This document shows, one piece after another, positions 10,579 through 20,623 of a DNA stretch of 64,000 nucleotides. Origin of the DNA: Pseudomonadales bacterium (GTDB taxonomy: Bacteria; Pseudomonadota; Gammaproteobacteria; Pseudomonadales; DC-out160); assembly GCA_019090455.1 (NCBI GenBank), contig JAHRWA010000030.1, positions 89,657 to 153,656 of the forward strand. The letters run 5' to 3'. The translations under genes and the position numbers were made by a program. Each line of letters begins with the position of its first letter. Position 1 is the first letter of the stretch. A model generated the notes under the pieces. It worked only from the letters and a program-made list of their open reading frames with translations. It searched no databases and was not told the origin of the DNA.

Positions 10579-12183
10579 ATGAGTGCAATTTATCGGCATG
10601 ACGTATTAGTCATTGGCAGTGGCGCAGCAGGACTATCCCTGGCTCTCAAGCTCGCTTCCAGCGCAAAGATTGCCGTTCTCAGCAAGGGCAGCCTAACTGC
10701 CGCTAATACTTTTTATGCTCAAGGCGGTGTAGCCGCTGTCATGGATGAAGGCGACTCGCTGGATGCCCATGTCATCGACACGCTCACCGCTGGTGCTGGA
10801 CTCTGCCATGAAGATGCCGTCCGAATCACCGTGGAAAACGGCCCTAAAGCCATTCATTGGCTAATCGAGCAAGGGGTTGCCTTCACCACAGAGCCCTCTC
10901 AAAACGGCGAAGAAAACTACCACCTCACCAAAGAAGGCGGCCACAGCCATCGCAGGGTTATACACGCAGCAGACTCCACTGGATTAGCCATTTCGAACAC
11001 CCTTATCGATAAAGTGAAAAATAACGCCAATATCGCATTGTTTGAAAACCGGGTGGCCGTGGACCTAGTCACCTCAGCAAAGCTCACCGGAAGCAAAAAA
11101 AACAACCGTGTTGTGGGCGCCTACGTGCTCAATAACATAACGGATAGCATTGAAGTATTTCACGCTAAATTTGTAGTTCTGGCCACTGGCGGTGCCAGCA
11201 AAGCATATCTCTACACCAGCAATCCCGACATCGCCACCGGTGATGGCCTTGCCATGGCATGGCGAGTAGGCTGCCGAGCTGCCAATATGGAATTCAACCA
11301 ATTCCATCCCACCTGCCTTTATCACACGCAGGGTAGCTCCTTTCTCATCACAGAAGCCATTCGTGGGGAAGGAGGGAAATTGCGACTACCCAATGGCGAT
11401 AGTTTTATGGAGCAATTTGATGAGCGTGCCGAACTTGCCCCGCGAGATATCGTCGCTCGTGCTATCGACCACGAGATGAAACGGTTGGGTATCGACTGCG
11501 TCTATTTGGACATCAGCCACAAATCATCTGACTTTATTCGAACTCACTTCCCTACTGTTTATGAACGTTGCTTATCCTTGGGCATCGACATTACAAAAGA
11601 ACCTATCCCCGTAGTACCCGCTGCACATTATACTTGTGGCGGCATAGTCACAGACCTCAATGGTCAAACGGACATAGCCGGTTTATACGCGATAGGCGAA
11701 ACGGCATTCACGGGTTTACATGGCGCCAATCGAATGGCCAGTAATTCCTTGTTAGAGTGTTTTGTCTTTGGCTTCGCTGCGGCGAAACAAATCAACGACC
11801 AACTCGACTCCGTCGATGCCCCACCCGAAATACCACGCTGGGATGAAAGCCAGGTCACCGATTCTGACGAGGACGTGGTCATTTCCCATAACTGGGATGA
11901 GTTGCGTCGTTTAATGTGGGATTACGTGGGTATCGTGAGAACAGGTAAGCGACTACAAAGGGCAAGGAATCGAATCGAATTACTGCAACAAGAAATTCTC
12001 GAATACTATAGCCACTATAAAATAAGCAATGACCTAATAGAGCTTCGTAATTTAGTTCAGGTGGCTGAGCTCATTGTGCGCTGTGCGCAACAACGAAAAG
12101 AAAGCAGAGGGCTACACTACACCTTAGATTACCCCATCAAAATCGAACCGGCTAAAGACAGCTTACTTTTTCCTGACATATAG
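10579..12183 (+). CDS. nadB: L-aspartate oxidase
   Basis: FAD enzyme that oxidises L-aspartate to iminoaspartate, the first step of de novo NAD synthesis. The 534-residue product is the usual size. The dinucleotide-binding motif [15 protein letters not shown] is at residues 11-25. Family hallmarks follow: [15 protein letters not shown], the FHPTCLY active-site stretch and [13 protein letters not shown]. Divergence of nadB from rpoE is common in gammaproteobacteria. The ATG at 10579 has GAAGGG upstream. It is convergent with ygfX, 26 bases away. Confidence 0.97.
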   Translation: MSAIYRHDVLVIGSGAAGLSLALKLASSAKIAVLSKGSLTAANTFYAQGGVAAVMDEGDSLDAHVIDTLTAGAGLCHEDAVRITVENGPKAIHWLIEQGVAFTTEPSQNGEENYHLTKEGGHSHRRVIHAADSTGLAISNTLIDKVKNNANIALFENRVAVDLVTSAKLTGSKKNNRVVGAYVLNNITDSIEVFHAKFVVLATGGASKAYLYTSNPDIATGDGLAMAWRVGCRAANMEFNQFHPTCLYHTQGSSFLITEAIRGEGGKLRLPNGDSFMEQFDERAELAPRDIVARAIDHEMKRLGIDCVYLDISHKSSDFIRTHFPTVYERCLSLGIDITKEPIPVVPAAHYTCGGIVTDLNGQTDIAGLYAIGETAFTGLHGANRMASNSLLECFVFGFAAAKQINDQLDSVDAPPEIPRWDESQVTDSDEDVVISHNWDELRRLMWDYVGIVRTGKRLQRARNRIELLQQEILEYYSHYKISNDLIELRNLVQVAELIVRCAQQRKESRGLHYTLDYPIKIEPAKDSLLFPDI

Positions 12184-12209
12184 CTTCTCCTAATTTATAG
12201 ATACCCGAA

Positions 12210-12698
12210 TTAGGTGATATCCCCAAAACGAAGCCCAACTGCCAATCGTCTCCACTCTGCCTTATCCACATTACGCTGGGTTAAAATCACTTTTTCTTTT
12301 CGAAACCCGCCGCGACTAAAAGTTAAAAACAAAGCATAAGGGGTGATCACAGAACTAGGATGCAGTGTCGCACGAATCGACTTCCCATCGGCGTAGTACA
12401 AGGCCCAACGTCCTTCGACCTGACTGTCATTAGCCTCTTCTTCACTCTGCGTTTTCTCCAAGCATTTCAATCGAACGATTCGCCTAGACCTGGAGTAGCG
12501 AGTGTCGGTCAAAAGATTTTTTATAGTTCCCGCAATAACGCTAACCATCACGACGCACAGCAACAACCAAAATACGCCTCCCTCTAAAGCCGACAAGAAT
12601 AATCCGGCCAATGCCAAGCCATGCACTAAAAACAGAAAACAAACCATTTCGGGTGCAACCCCAACCTCAAGATCGAGTTGCCAGTTTTTGAAGGACAA
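12210..12698 (-). CDS. ygfX: YgfX/CptA-like membrane protein
   Basis: 162-residue protein with two closely spaced N-terminal membrane helices (about 18-37 and 43-60) and a basic C-terminal domain. It fits the YgfX family, whose gene follows sdhE (ygfY) in gammaproteobacteria. E. coli YgfX (CptA) has been described as a toxin-like inhibitor of cytoskeletal proteins countered by YgfY, but that role is disputed. The start is a TTG at 12698 inside the end of sdhE, with GGAG ten bases upstream. The 3' end converges on nadB. Confidence 0.75.
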   Translation of the reverse strand: MSFKNWQLDLEVGVAPEMVCFLFLVHGLALAGLFLSALEGGVFWLLLCVVMVSVIAGTIKNLLTDTRYSRSRRIVRLKCLEKTQSEEEANDSQVEGRWALYYADGKSIRATLHPSSVITPYALFLTFSRGGFRKEKVILTQRNVDKAEWRRLAVGLRFGDIT

Positions 12699-12927
12699 TT
12701 TCTACAATCTCCGCAAGGTCTTTATCATCTGGAATAGAGCGGTGAGTAAACCACTCAAACAAATCAGGGTCCTGCTCTTCAAGCAATTTGACGAACAACT
12801 GCTTTTCACTATCAGGGGCAGCAGTAAAAAAAAGTTCAAAATAAGGAAGTAGGATCACTTCAACCTCTTTGATTCCACGTCGACACTGCCACGCTAAATA
12901 CCCCATATTCTGTGCTTTCGCCGTCAT
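12667..12927 (-). CDS. sdhE: FAD assembly factor SdhE
   Basis: Small helical protein of 86 residues that promotes covalent attachment of FAD to succinate dehydrogenase and fumarate reductase flavoproteins. The family motif RRGIKEVE (RGxxE) is at about residues 16-23, and the acidic stretch LLEEQDPDLFEW follows near 48-59. It overlaps ygfX by 32 bases and is divergent from ygfZ, the classic ygfZ / sdhE-ygfX arrangement. Function is secure. Confidence 0.95.
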   Translation of the reverse strand: MTAKAQNMGYLAWQCRRGIKEVEVILLPYFELFFTAAPDSEKQLFVKLLEEQDPDLFEWFTHRSIPDDKDLAEIVEIVLQKLATRS

Positions 12928-13057
12928 TCTTTTTAACCCTTACTCTTGTTGGTTTAGCAAAATGTCCCGTATTATACGGTTATCATCCCGTTATTGGGGA
13001 TATTTGCATTATAGACGCTCGATATAACGGGACTTAGATCTGACTGGATTACAGAAG

Positions 13058-14203
13058 ATGGCAGCAAACAATCACTTATCATCAAATACAGAGTGGATCG
13101 AATACCTCATTCAACAAGGCGCCGATCTGAACGACGACACCCCAGTCAGTTTTGGAAACCCAAGCAAAGAGCGAGAAGTGGCAAGCTCCCTGGGTAACAT
13201 CATCACTAACTTAGACCAAACTGGACTTTTAGAGGTAAAAGGTGAAGAGGCTCGTCAATTTCTTCAAGGCCAAATCACATCCGATTTGGACCTAGTTTCA
13301 ACAGAGCTTGCGGCTTTAGGTTGTTACGTCAATCTACAAGGACGTGCCATCGCTTCATTTCGAGTAATCCAACTGGATGATCAAGATGGCAAGGATAGTA
13401 TCCCCTGCTTTTTACTCTCGATGCCTATATCATTAGTCCCTATCGTGATGGCCCGATTACAGAAATATATTGTATTTTCAAAAGCGGAATTACAAGACGT
13501 TAGTAGCCAATGGATTAAGCTTGGCCTGTCTGGTCCCGATGCCAGTCAGTTTATTCAAACCGAATTCAACACCGCCCTCAATAACGAGAACTGTCCTACC
13601 AACACCACATTTCAAGATGAGGGTCGCTTAGCTGTAACCCTTTCTTCAGCATTATGTCCTCGTTATGAAATCTATTGTAACAACGCAGCCAACGCCACTA
13701 AGCTTTGGCAAGCTTGGAGCAAAACCAGCACTCCGGTAGGATCAATTAACTGGTTATTACAAGATATTCGATCTGGTGATGCTGCAATTACAGAAATAGT
13801 CTCAGAGGCGGTAATGCCTGCCGAATTGGGTTATGACCGCAATGGCGGCATCAGCTTTACCAAAGGTTGCTATACCGGCCAAGAGATCGTCGCTCGATTG
13901 CATTATAAAGGCACCCCAAAACAAGACTTGTACCTTATTAAAATTGATTTTGATCTTAATAAAGCTGGCTTTGATAAGATCAATGTTGAAAATAATGATC
14001 TCACTGTTTTCGATAGTGGCACGAAAGTCACCTTAAGCGAAAACCTCAACACTGTAGTGGGTACTATTATCAGTGCAGCACCCGCTTCGTCAAACAGCAT
14101 TGAATGTCTCGCGGTTCTTAAAATAGCGAAAGCTGAATCAGCCAATCTAGGCGTCGACTCCACTCCCGTCACTGTGCTCAAGAGAATCTATTCCTTTAGC
14201 TAA
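13058..14203 (+). CDS. ygfZ: Folate-binding protein YgfZ
   Basis: Tetrahydrofolate-binding protein related to the glycine-cleavage T protein that supports assembly or repair of some iron-sulfur enzymes. The signature KGCYTGQEIVARLHYKG starts at residue 269 and contains the conserved cysteine. The product is 381 residues, somewhat longer than E. coli YgfZ at its N terminus. The ATG at 13058 is close to a weak GAAG. It is divergent from sdhE across a 130-base gap that must carry both promoters. Confidence 0.94.
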   Translation: MAANNHLSSNTEWIEYLIQQGADLNDDTPVSFGNPSKEREVASSLGNIITNLDQTGLLEVKGEEARQFLQGQITSDLDLVSTELAALGCYVNLQGRAIASFRVIQLDDQDGKDSIPCFLLSMPISLVPIVMARLQKYIVFSKAELQDVSSQWIKLGLSGPDASQFIQTEFNTALNNENCPTNTTFQDEGRLAVTLSSALCPRYEIYCNNAANATKLWQAWSKTSTPVGSINWLLQDIRSGDAAITEIVSEAVMPAELGYDRNGGISFTKGCYTGQEIVARLHYKGTPKQDLYLIKIDFDLNKAGFDKINVENNDLTVFDSGTKVTLSENLNTVVGTIISAAPASSNSIECLAVLKIAKAESANLGVDSTPVTVLKRIYSFS

Positions 14204-14373
14204 CCCTAAAAACAATATCTCACCTGCTTTACCGATATTCATGAGGCATCCCCAAATATACCCTATGCTAAAAAATACACGTCTGTCGCTTCCTCAATGA
14301 CACGGCATTTTTAGCTAATGGTATGCTTAGTGAAGCAGATGAGGAGGCGCTAACGCTTTTGGAGAAGAAGCCT

Positions 14374-15210
14374 ATGTCTGCCTTGGCACATGCACTCGCC
14401 ACCGATATCATTAACACGATTAAAAAGGACCGGTTAGTCCTCCCCACGCTGCCTGAAGTTGCTCTAAAGGTGAGAGAAGCAGCAGAAGATCCCGATGTTT
14501 GTGCCGCCAGTCTCTCAAAAGTTGTGGAAAATGATACGGCTTTAACCGCTCGCATTATAAAAGTAGCCAATAGCCCCTTACTAAGAACCAACAGCGCAGT
14601 TGAAGATTTAAAAATGGCGATTAACCGTCTCGGTATCACCTTTACGGCAAACCTCATTACCGGATTGGCAATGGAGCAAATGTTCCAAGCCACTTCAGAT
14701 AAAGTCGATAACATCATGCGTGAGGTGTGGTCACATAGCACCGAAGTCGCCGGCATCTCTCACGTGCTGTGCAGGCACTACACAAAGCTCAAACCCGATC
14801 AGGCGACACTCGCTGGATTAGTCCACGAAATTGGTATCTTACCCATACTCACTTACGTCGAAAGTCACGATTCTCAGTTAGATGATGATGCCTTGGATGA
14901 AGTCATCAAACTAATTCACCCCAAAATCGGATCTGCCATTCTAAAGCACTGGGATTTCCCAGAGGAATTGATAGACGTTCCTTCACAATATCTTAATTTC
15001 AAGCGCAATATAGAGGGTAAACCCGACTACGTTGACGTGGTGATGGTGGCTAATTTACAAAGTCATTTAAATAAAGAGCATCCCTATAACGATTTGGATT
15101 GGTCCTCCATACCCGCTTTTCAGAAATTAGGATTAGACGCCGATGTGGACTCTCAGGAATCGCAGGATCTCTCGCAAGAAATGGCAGACGCAATGAACCT
15201 CCTCAAATAA
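14374..15210 (+). CDS. HDOD domain protein
   Basis: A 278-residue HDOD-domain protein. These resemble HD phosphohydrolases but usually lack the metal-binding HD pair, and act in signalling or motility regulation. The start LPTLPEVALKVREAA is typical of the family, followed by DTALTARIIKVANSPLLR and a central AGLVHEIGILPIL. I favour the ATG at 14374, which has GGAG nine bases upstream; an earlier in-frame ATG at 14323 would add 17 residues but lacks a ribosome-binding site. It is separated from ygfZ and icmF by gaps. The target is unknown. Confidence 0.85.
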   Translation: MSALAHALATDIINTIKKDRLVLPTLPEVALKVREAAEDPDVCAASLSKVVENDTALTARIIKVANSPLLRTNSAVEDLKMAINRLGITFTANLITGLAMEQMFQATSDKVDNIMREVWSHSTEVAGISHVLCRHYTKLKPDQATLAGLVHEIGILPILTYVESHDSQLDDDALDEVIKLIHPKIGSAILKHWDFPEELIDVPSQYLNFKRNIEGKPDYVDVVMVANLQSHLNKEHPYNDLDWSSIPAFQKLGLDADVDSQESQDLSQEMADAMNLLK

Positions 15211-15618
15211 GGGTCCATTGAAACAGACCTTCTGTAATTTCAATAATTTTAGGTCCGATAAACATAGAACTTATAAACATAGGCCCAAAAACAGGGTGCA
15301 CCCTGACAAAGTTCATGTTTCACCCATCGCCTCATCATCCCCATTTCATTTATCAGCCTAGGGCATGTAATATGGCGCCCCACTACGACACTATCCCAGC
15401 AAGATACCTCGTCATCAGTATCAGTAGGCACATCATTAGATTTTCAGTGTAAAAGGGCGATAGCCCTACCTGGCCTAAAACTGGGACCCTGAAGTTAGGT
15501 AATGTGAATTCAGCACCTTGATTTACATCACATTCTTTAAATTCCCCATAATTGAAACTGTCTGATCAAAACCTGCAGATCTAAACCCTCAGATCTAAAC
15601 AAGAGGCACAGCAATAAC
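15211..15618. other. Upstream region of icmF
   Basis: About 400 bases without a credible gene. A 14-base palindrome CAGGGTGCACCCTG lies at 15292-15305. I checked for a cobalamin riboswitch, because IcmF needs adenosylcobalamin, and saw no B12-box-like element. Close to the gene, an 11-base direct repeat is present (annotated separately). Confidence 0.6.
15576..15600. repeat. Direct repeat upstream of icmF
   Basis: The 11-mer CAGATCTAAAC occurs at 15576-15586 and again at 15590-15600, a period of 14 bases. It ends 18 bases before the icmF start codon, so it could be a regulator-binding site or simply part of the leader. Confidence 0.6.
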
Positions 15619-18600
15619 ATGAGCACGACTATGGACACCACAAGATACCAACTTAAAAACAAGGTGAGAATTGTCACCGCTGCGTCTCTATTCGACGGAC
15701 ACGATGCTTCAATCAATATCATGCGCCGAATACTGCAAGCCAGCGGCACTGAGGTCATACACTTAGGCCACGATCGCGGCGTTAAAGAAGTGGTGGATTG
15801 CGCCATTCAAGAAGATGCCAATGCCATTGCCATGACCTCCTATCAAGGTGGCCACAATGAGTACTTCAAGTACATGATCGATTTGTTAAAGGAGCGCGGC
15901 GCAGAACATATCAAAATAGTCGGGGGGGGTGGTGGCGTTATTTTGCCTGATGAAATTCAGATGCTACAGGACTACGGGGTCACCCGCCTGTATTCACCAG
16001 ACGATGGTCGCGAGCTAGGCTTGCAAGGCATGATCGATGACATGCTTAAACGCTGCGATTATGCCAAAGGGCGTGATGCAACCGCTGCAGATATCGCCAA
16101 ATTAGCTGAACGTAATTCACTATCTATTGCTCGTCTTATTTCAGCTGCTGAAAATGAACCGGAACTATCAGAACCATTGTTAGCGGAGATACACAAACTA
16201 GCAGAAAAAAGTACGACACCTGTATTGGGAATCACGGGTACCGGCGGCGCAGGGAAATCCTCTTTAGTCGACGAACTCATTCGTCGCTTTCTGATGGATA
16301 CCGAAGATCGCACCATCGCCATCATCTCTGTTGATCCATCAAAACGTAAAACCGGTGGCGCACTGCTTGGCGACCGAATTCGCATGAATGCCATTAACAG
16401 CGATCGTGTTTATATGCGCTCTCTTGCCACACGACAATCCAATCTCGCGCTTTCCGTTCATGTAAAAGAAGCATTACAAATACTCAAGGCTGCACAATTT
16501 GATCTCATCATTTTGGAAACTTCCGGAATAGGACAATCTGATACGGAAATCGAAGAACATTCAGACGTCAGCCTCTACGTCATGACACCGGAATATGGCG
16601 CAGCTACACAGCTCGAAAAAATTGATATGCTGGATTTTGCGGATATCATCGCCATTAACAAATCGGATAAACGCGGTGCTGAAGATGCGCTTCGCGACGT
16701 CATCAAACAATACAAAAGAAATCATGAAGTCTTCGAGGCAGGAGATGATGAAGTTCCCGTCTTCGGCACCATCGCTTCGCAATTTAATGACCGAGGTATG
16801 ACTGCACTCTACAACAAAATCATCGAGACACTATCCGAAAAAACCAGTATTAAAGTCACACCCGGATTACCCTTAGATGGAACAGCATCCGGGAAAAGCA
16901 GCGTACTACCCGCCAAACGCATACGTTACTTATCAGAGATCGCGGAAAACAATCGCAGCTACGACCTCTGGAGCGAAAAGCAAAGCAAAGTGGCCCAGAG
17001 GCTCTACGGCATTCAACAAACTATCGATTCCGTACAAGAGCTTGATGCCTCCAAACCGAACTCGACTGATAATAATGCCGCCCTACTAGAGCAGCTGCAA
17101 ACACTGTACAAACAAGTGGAATTGGATCTAGACCCAAAGAACAAACAGATTATTGAAACCTGGCCCGAGAAAGTAAAAAGCTATAAAGACCCGCTCTTCA
17201 CTTTTTCGGTTCGAGGCAAAGAAATTTCCATCGAAACACATTCCAAGTCTCTCTCTAGCACACGAATCCCCAAAATTTCATTACCAAAATACGAGGCGTG
17301 GGGAGATTTATTAAAATGGAATTTACAAGAAAATGTACCCGGTGAATTCCCCTACACTTCAGGCCTGTTCAATTTTAAGCGCGAGGGCGAAGACCCAACG
17401 CGAATGTTTGCCGGAGAAGGTGGCCCCGAGCGTACCAATCGACGTTTTCATTATGTCTCCCTAGGCATGCCGGCAAAGCGTTTATCAACCGCCTTTGATT
17501 CCGTCACCTTATACGGTAACGATCCAGGACGACGACCCGACATACTCGGAAAAATCGGCAACTCTGGCGTTTCAGTTTGTTGCTTAGACGACGCTAAAAA
17601 ACTCTACTCCGGATTTGATCTTGCGGACCCCAAAACATCAGTATCCATGACCATAAACGGTCCTGCTCCTATAATGCTAGGCTTTTTCCTCAATGCCGCC
17701 ATCGATCAGCAGTGTGAACTCCACATAAAAGAAAATGGCTTAGAATCCGAAATCGAGAAAAAAATCGCCTCTATTTATGCCAAGAAAGGCGTAGTGAGAC
17801 CCGCATACCAAGGTGACCTACCGGAAGGCAATGATGGTTTGGGATTAATGTTGCTAGGCGTTACCGGCGACGAAGTTCTACCGTTAGAAACTTACAATAA
17901 AATAAAGGAGAGTACGCTCAAACAAGTTCGCGGCACCGTACAAGCCGACATACTCAAAGAAGATCAAGCGCAAAACACTTGTATCTTTTCAACCGAATTC
18001 GCCATGCGATTAATGGGCGATGTGCAAGAATATTTTATTGATAACGGTATTCGCAATTTTTATTCTGTCTCGATTTCGGGATACCACATCGCGGAAGCCG
18101 GAGCCAACCCCATTACTCAGTTGGCACTAACACTCGCCAATGGTTTTACATTTGTTGAGTATTACCTTAGCCGAGGTTTGGACATCAATGAATTTGGCCC
18201 TAACTTATCTTTCTTTTTCTCCAATGGTGTCGATCCAGAATATGCAGTGATAGGCCGAGTAGCTAGACGTATTTGGGCTAAGGCAATGAAGCACAAGTAC
18301 AACGCCAATGATCGTTCACAAATGCTGAAATATCACATTCAAACTTCTGGCCGCTCTCTGCATGCCCAAGAAATTGATTTTAACGATATTCGAACCACAT
18401 TGCAGGCCCTTTACGCCATTTACGACAATTGTAATTCCTTGCATACCAATGCGTTCGATGAAGCCATCACTACGCCCACTGAAGATAGTGTTCGTCGTGC
18501 CATGGCTATACAACTTATCATCAATAGAGAGCTTGGTCTGGCGAAAAATGAAAACCCAATCCAAGGCGCATTTATTATAGAAGAGTTAACCGAGCTAGTT

Positions 18601-19029
18601 GAAGAAGCGGTACTATTGGAATTTGACCGCATTACGGAACGCGGTGGTGTGCTAGGTGCGATGGAAACCATGTACCAGCGCAGCAAAATCCAAGAAGAAA
18701 GTATGTATTACGAACATCAAAAACACACGGGAGAATACCCCATCATCGGTGTGAACACTTTCTTAAGTGCAAAAGGATCACCCACCATCATTCCGCAAGA
18801 AGTCATTCGTGCAACCGAGGAAGAAAAAGATTATCAAATCAGCATGCTGGGTGAATTGCACAAAGGCAACATATCGACGGTAACGGAACAACTCAAACAA
18901 TTACAAGCCACCGCGATCAAACAAGAAAATGTATTCGCAGTTATGATCGAAGCCTGTAAAGTCAGCTCCATGGGACAGATCATTAATGCTCTCTTTGAAG
19001 TCGGTGGCCAATACCGACGTAACATGTAA
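15619..19029 (+). CDS. icmF: Fused isobutyryl-CoA mutase (IcmF)
   Basis: Adenosylcobalamin-dependent mutase that interconverts isobutyryl-CoA and n-butyryl-CoA, fused to its own G-protein chaperone. The 1136-residue protein has the complete fused architecture. The N-terminal B12-binding domain is at about 15-145, with His28 in FDGHDAS and SYQGGHNEY. The MeaB-like GTPase has its P-loop GTGGAGKSS at 207-215 and NKSDKRG later. The large mutase barrel (about 560-1110) carries [13 protein letters not shown] and [11 protein letters not shown]. Related IcmF enzymes may also act on isovaleryl- or pivalyl-CoA, so the substrate is inferred. acuI follows after 15 bases. Confidence 0.93.
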   Translation: MSTTMDTTRYQLKNKVRIVTAASLFDGHDASINIMRRILQASGTEVIHLGHDRGVKEVVDCAIQEDANAIAMTSYQGGHNEYFKYMIDLLKERGAEHIKIVGGGGGVILPDEIQMLQDYGVTRLYSPDDGRELGLQGMIDDMLKRCDYAKGRDATAADIAKLAERNSLSIARLISAAENEPELSEPLLAEIHKLAEKSTTPVLGITGTGGAGKSSLVDELIRRFLMDTEDRTIAIISVDPSKRKTGGALLGDRIRMNAINSDRVYMRSLATRQSNLALSVHVKEALQILKAAQFDLIILETSGIGQSDTEIEEHSDVSLYVMTPEYGAATQLEKIDMLDFADIIAINKSDKRGAEDALRDVIKQYKRNHEVFEAGDDEVPVFGTIASQFNDRGMTALYNKIIETLSEKTSIKVTPGLPLDGTASGKSSVLPAKRIRYLSEIAENNRSYDLWSEKQSKVAQRLYGIQQTIDSVQELDASKPNSTDNNAALLEQLQTLYKQVELDLDPKNKQIIETWPEKVKSYKDPLFTFSVRGKEISIETHSKSLSSTRIPKISLPKYEAWGDLLKWNLQENVPGEFPYTSGLFNFKREGEDPTRMFAGEGGPERTNRRFHYVSLGMPAKRLSTAFDSVTLYGNDPGRRPDILGKIGNSGVSVCCLDDAKKLYSGFDLADPKTSVSMTINGPAPIMLGFFLNAAIDQQCELHIKENGLESEIEKKIASIYAKKGVVRPAYQGDLPEGNDGLGLMLLGVTGDEVLPLETYNKIKESTLKQVRGTVQADILKEDQAQNTCIFSTEFAMRLMGDVQEYFIDNGIRNFYSVSISGYHIAEAGANPITQLALTLANGFTFVEYYLSRGLDINEFGPNLSFFFSNGVDPEYAVIGRVARRIWAKAMKHKYNANDRSQMLKYHIQTSGRSLHAQEIDFNDIRTTLQALYAIYDNCNSLHTNAFDEAITTPTEDSVRRAMAIQLIINRELGLAKNENPIQGAFIIEELTELVEEAVLLEFDRITERGGVLGAMETMYQRSKIQEESMYYEHQKHTGEYPIIGVNTFLSAKGSPTIIPQEVIRATEEEKDYQISMLGELHKGNISTVTEQLKQLQATAIKQENVFAVMIEACKVSSMGQIINALFEVGGQYRRNM

Positions 19030-19044
19030 CAGGGAATTTTATCA

Positions 19045-20058
19045 ATGAGCACTTTCAAAGCATTTCGAATTCATAACAACCCTGCAAAAGACGGCAAGCA
19101 AGTCATCGAAGCGGGCTTTGAGCAACTGAGCATTAACGATCTCTCCGCTGGAGAGGTGGTGATAAAAGTCTCTTACTCAGATATCAATTATAAAGATGCA
19201 TTAGCGGCAACGGGCAAAGGGAGAATTCTTCGACAATACCCTTTAGTTAGCGGCATCGACTTATCCGGTATAGTAGAGAGCAGCGAAGATTCGCGTTTTA
19301 AGGGCGGAGATAAAGTCCTAGTCTGCGGCGCGCAACTCTCTGAGATTTATGACGGCGGCTATGCGGAATATGCACGTATAAAAGCAGATTCCGTTGTTCC
19401 TCTACCTGAAGGCATTAGTCTTCGTGACGCCATGGCATTAGGCACCGCGGGATACACTGCTGCCATCGCAGTACAACGAATGGAAGATAACGGGCAAATC
19501 CCTGAACGAGGCCCTATCGTTGTCACAGGAGCAACCGGTGGTGTGGGTAGCATTGCGATCAATATGTTATCCGGTCTGGGATATGAAGTACTCGCTTTCA
19601 CCGGCAAGCCGGAGCAAGAAAGCTACCTGAAGGCATTAGGGGCAAGCAAACTTCTGCTCAGAAATGAAATTGATATGAGTGGCAAGAAGCCTATGGAAAA
19701 AGCCCAATGGGGTGGAGCCGTTGATAATGTCGGGGGAGAAACGCTGGCTTGGCTTACTCGGACAGTAGTCCCTTGGGGTAATATTGCTTCCATTGGATTG
19801 GCGGGCGGTGTGACACTAGAAACCACGGTAATGCCCTTTATCTTGCGTGGCGTTAGTCTACTCGGCATCAACTCTATAGAAATGCCGTTATCCGTCAGAG
19901 ACAGAGCTTGGCAACGACTTGCTAGCGATCTTAAGCCGTCTCAATTATCACTGATTGCACCACGTACGATTACCTTTGACGACTTGCCTGGTGCGTTTGA
20001 CGATTATATTAACGGTAAGGTCACCGGTCGAACCGTCGTAGCTATTAATCCCGAGTAG
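19045..20058 (+). CDS. acuI: Acrylyl-CoA reductase-like protein (AcuI/YhdH family)
   Basis: Zinc-free medium-chain dehydrogenase/reductase of 337 residues. AcuI/YhdH enzymes reduce acrylyl-CoA to propionyl-CoA with NADPH. The family features YSDINYKDALAATGKG (about 49-64), PLVSGIDLSG and the nucleotide-binding VTGATGGVGSIA (about 159-170) are present. The ATG at 19045 lies 15 bases after icmF with an AGGGA upstream, so the two are probably cotranscribed. Together they suggest short-chain acyl-CoA catabolism. Acrylyl-CoA is the family substrate; another enoyl-CoA is possible here. Confidence 0.85.
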   Translation: MSTFKAFRIHNNPAKDGKQVIEAGFEQLSINDLSAGEVVIKVSYSDINYKDALAATGKGRILRQYPLVSGIDLSGIVESSEDSRFKGGDKVLVCGAQLSEIYDGGYAEYARIKADSVVPLPEGISLRDAMALGTAGYTAAIAVQRMEDNGQIPERGPIVVTGATGGVGSIAINMLSGLGYEVLAFTGKPEQESYLKALGASKLLLRNEIDMSGKKPMEKAQWGGAVDNVGGETLAWLTRTVVPWGNIASIGLAGGVTLETTVMPFILRGVSLLGINSIEMPLSVRDRAWQRLASDLKPSQLSLIAPRTITFDDLPGAFDDYINGKVTGRTVVAINPE

Positions 20059-20083
20059 TAATCAATCCTGAGCCATGATATAG

Positions 20084-20133
20084 AATGTTTCCTCTGATTG
20101 AACAAGCGAGCGAGTTCAATCAGAGGAAACATT
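20084..20133. repeat. Perfect 20-bp inverted repeat after acuI
   Basis: AATGTTTCCTCTGATTGAAC at 20084-20103 is repeated as its exact reverse complement at 20114-20133, separated by a 10-base loop. It begins 26 bases after the acuI stop. No T-run follows on either strand, so it is not a standard Rho-independent terminator. It may be a stabilising 3' hairpin, a Rho-linked element or a remnant of a small mobile repeat. Confidence 0.85.
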
Positions 20134-20178
20134 GCAAAACCATAAACCCCAGGATTCAAGGAATAGAGGACCGATAAA

Positions 20179-20550
20179 ATGATTGGATATACAACTCTAG
20201 GCACCAACGATATAAAACGCGCGGGTAAGTTTTACGACGAGCTATTAAGTGAAATCGACGCAAAGCGCGTCATGGCAGATGATCACATCATTCTCTGGTC
20301 CACCAAACCAGGAGCTGCCATGTTAGGAGTCATCACACCCAATGACGAAAAGCCTGCACAAACTGGCAACGGCACGATGACAGCCTTGCTTGTCAAAGAT
20401 CTCCCCACCATAGAACGTATGTATGCTAAAGCGTTAGAACTGGGCGGCACTGATGAAGGTGAGCCTGGACCCAGAGGTGAAGGGGGTATGTGTTTTGCGT
20501 ATTGCCGAGATCTAGATGGCAATAAAATTGCATTTTACTGCATGACATAA
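20179..20550 (+). CDS. VOC (glyoxalase/bleomycin-resistance) family protein
   Basis: 123-residue single VOC-fold protein. The start MIGYTTLGTNDIKRAGKFYD and the end CRDLDGNKIAFYC are typical of the family. VOC proteins include glyoxalases, epimerases, dioxygenases and resistance proteins, so the reaction cannot be named. It lies 120 bases after acuI, beyond the 20-bp inverted repeat, and is followed by a strong terminator. It could serve the icmF-acuI pathway, but distance and the hairpin leave this open. Confidence 0.8.
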   Translation: MIGYTTLGTNDIKRAGKFYDELLSEIDAKRVMADDHIILWSTKPGAAMLGVITPNDEKPAQTGNGTMTALLVKDLPTIERMYAKALELGGTDEGEPGPRGEGGMCFAYCRDLDGNKIAFYCMT

Positions 20551-20566
20551 TACATAGTGAGATCAT

Positions 20567-20597
20567 AAAAAAAGCCCAGTTAAACTGGGCTTTTTTT
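20567..20597. terminator. Bidirectional Rho-independent terminator
   Basis: A GC-rich stem GCCCAGT/ACTGGGC with a three-base loop is flanked by A7 on the left and T7 on the right. It lies between the convergent VOC and flavin-monooxygenase genes and can terminate both. Confidence 0.93.
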
Positions 20598-20623
20598 ATT
20601 CTTCTTTCTTAACTGACTCGTCT

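Noticed and set aside
12189..12214. Short inverted repeat CCTAATT/AATTAGG between nadB and ygfX
   Set aside because: Seven AT-rich pairs with a 12-base loop and no T-run; too weak to call a terminator.
14268..14756. 162-codon open frame antisense to the HDOD gene
   Set aside because: Composition is a typical Ser/Ala-rich shadow of the real gene on the other strand.
15211..15618. Cobalamin riboswitch before icmF
   Set aside because: No B12-box-like sequence or fitting stem pattern was visible.
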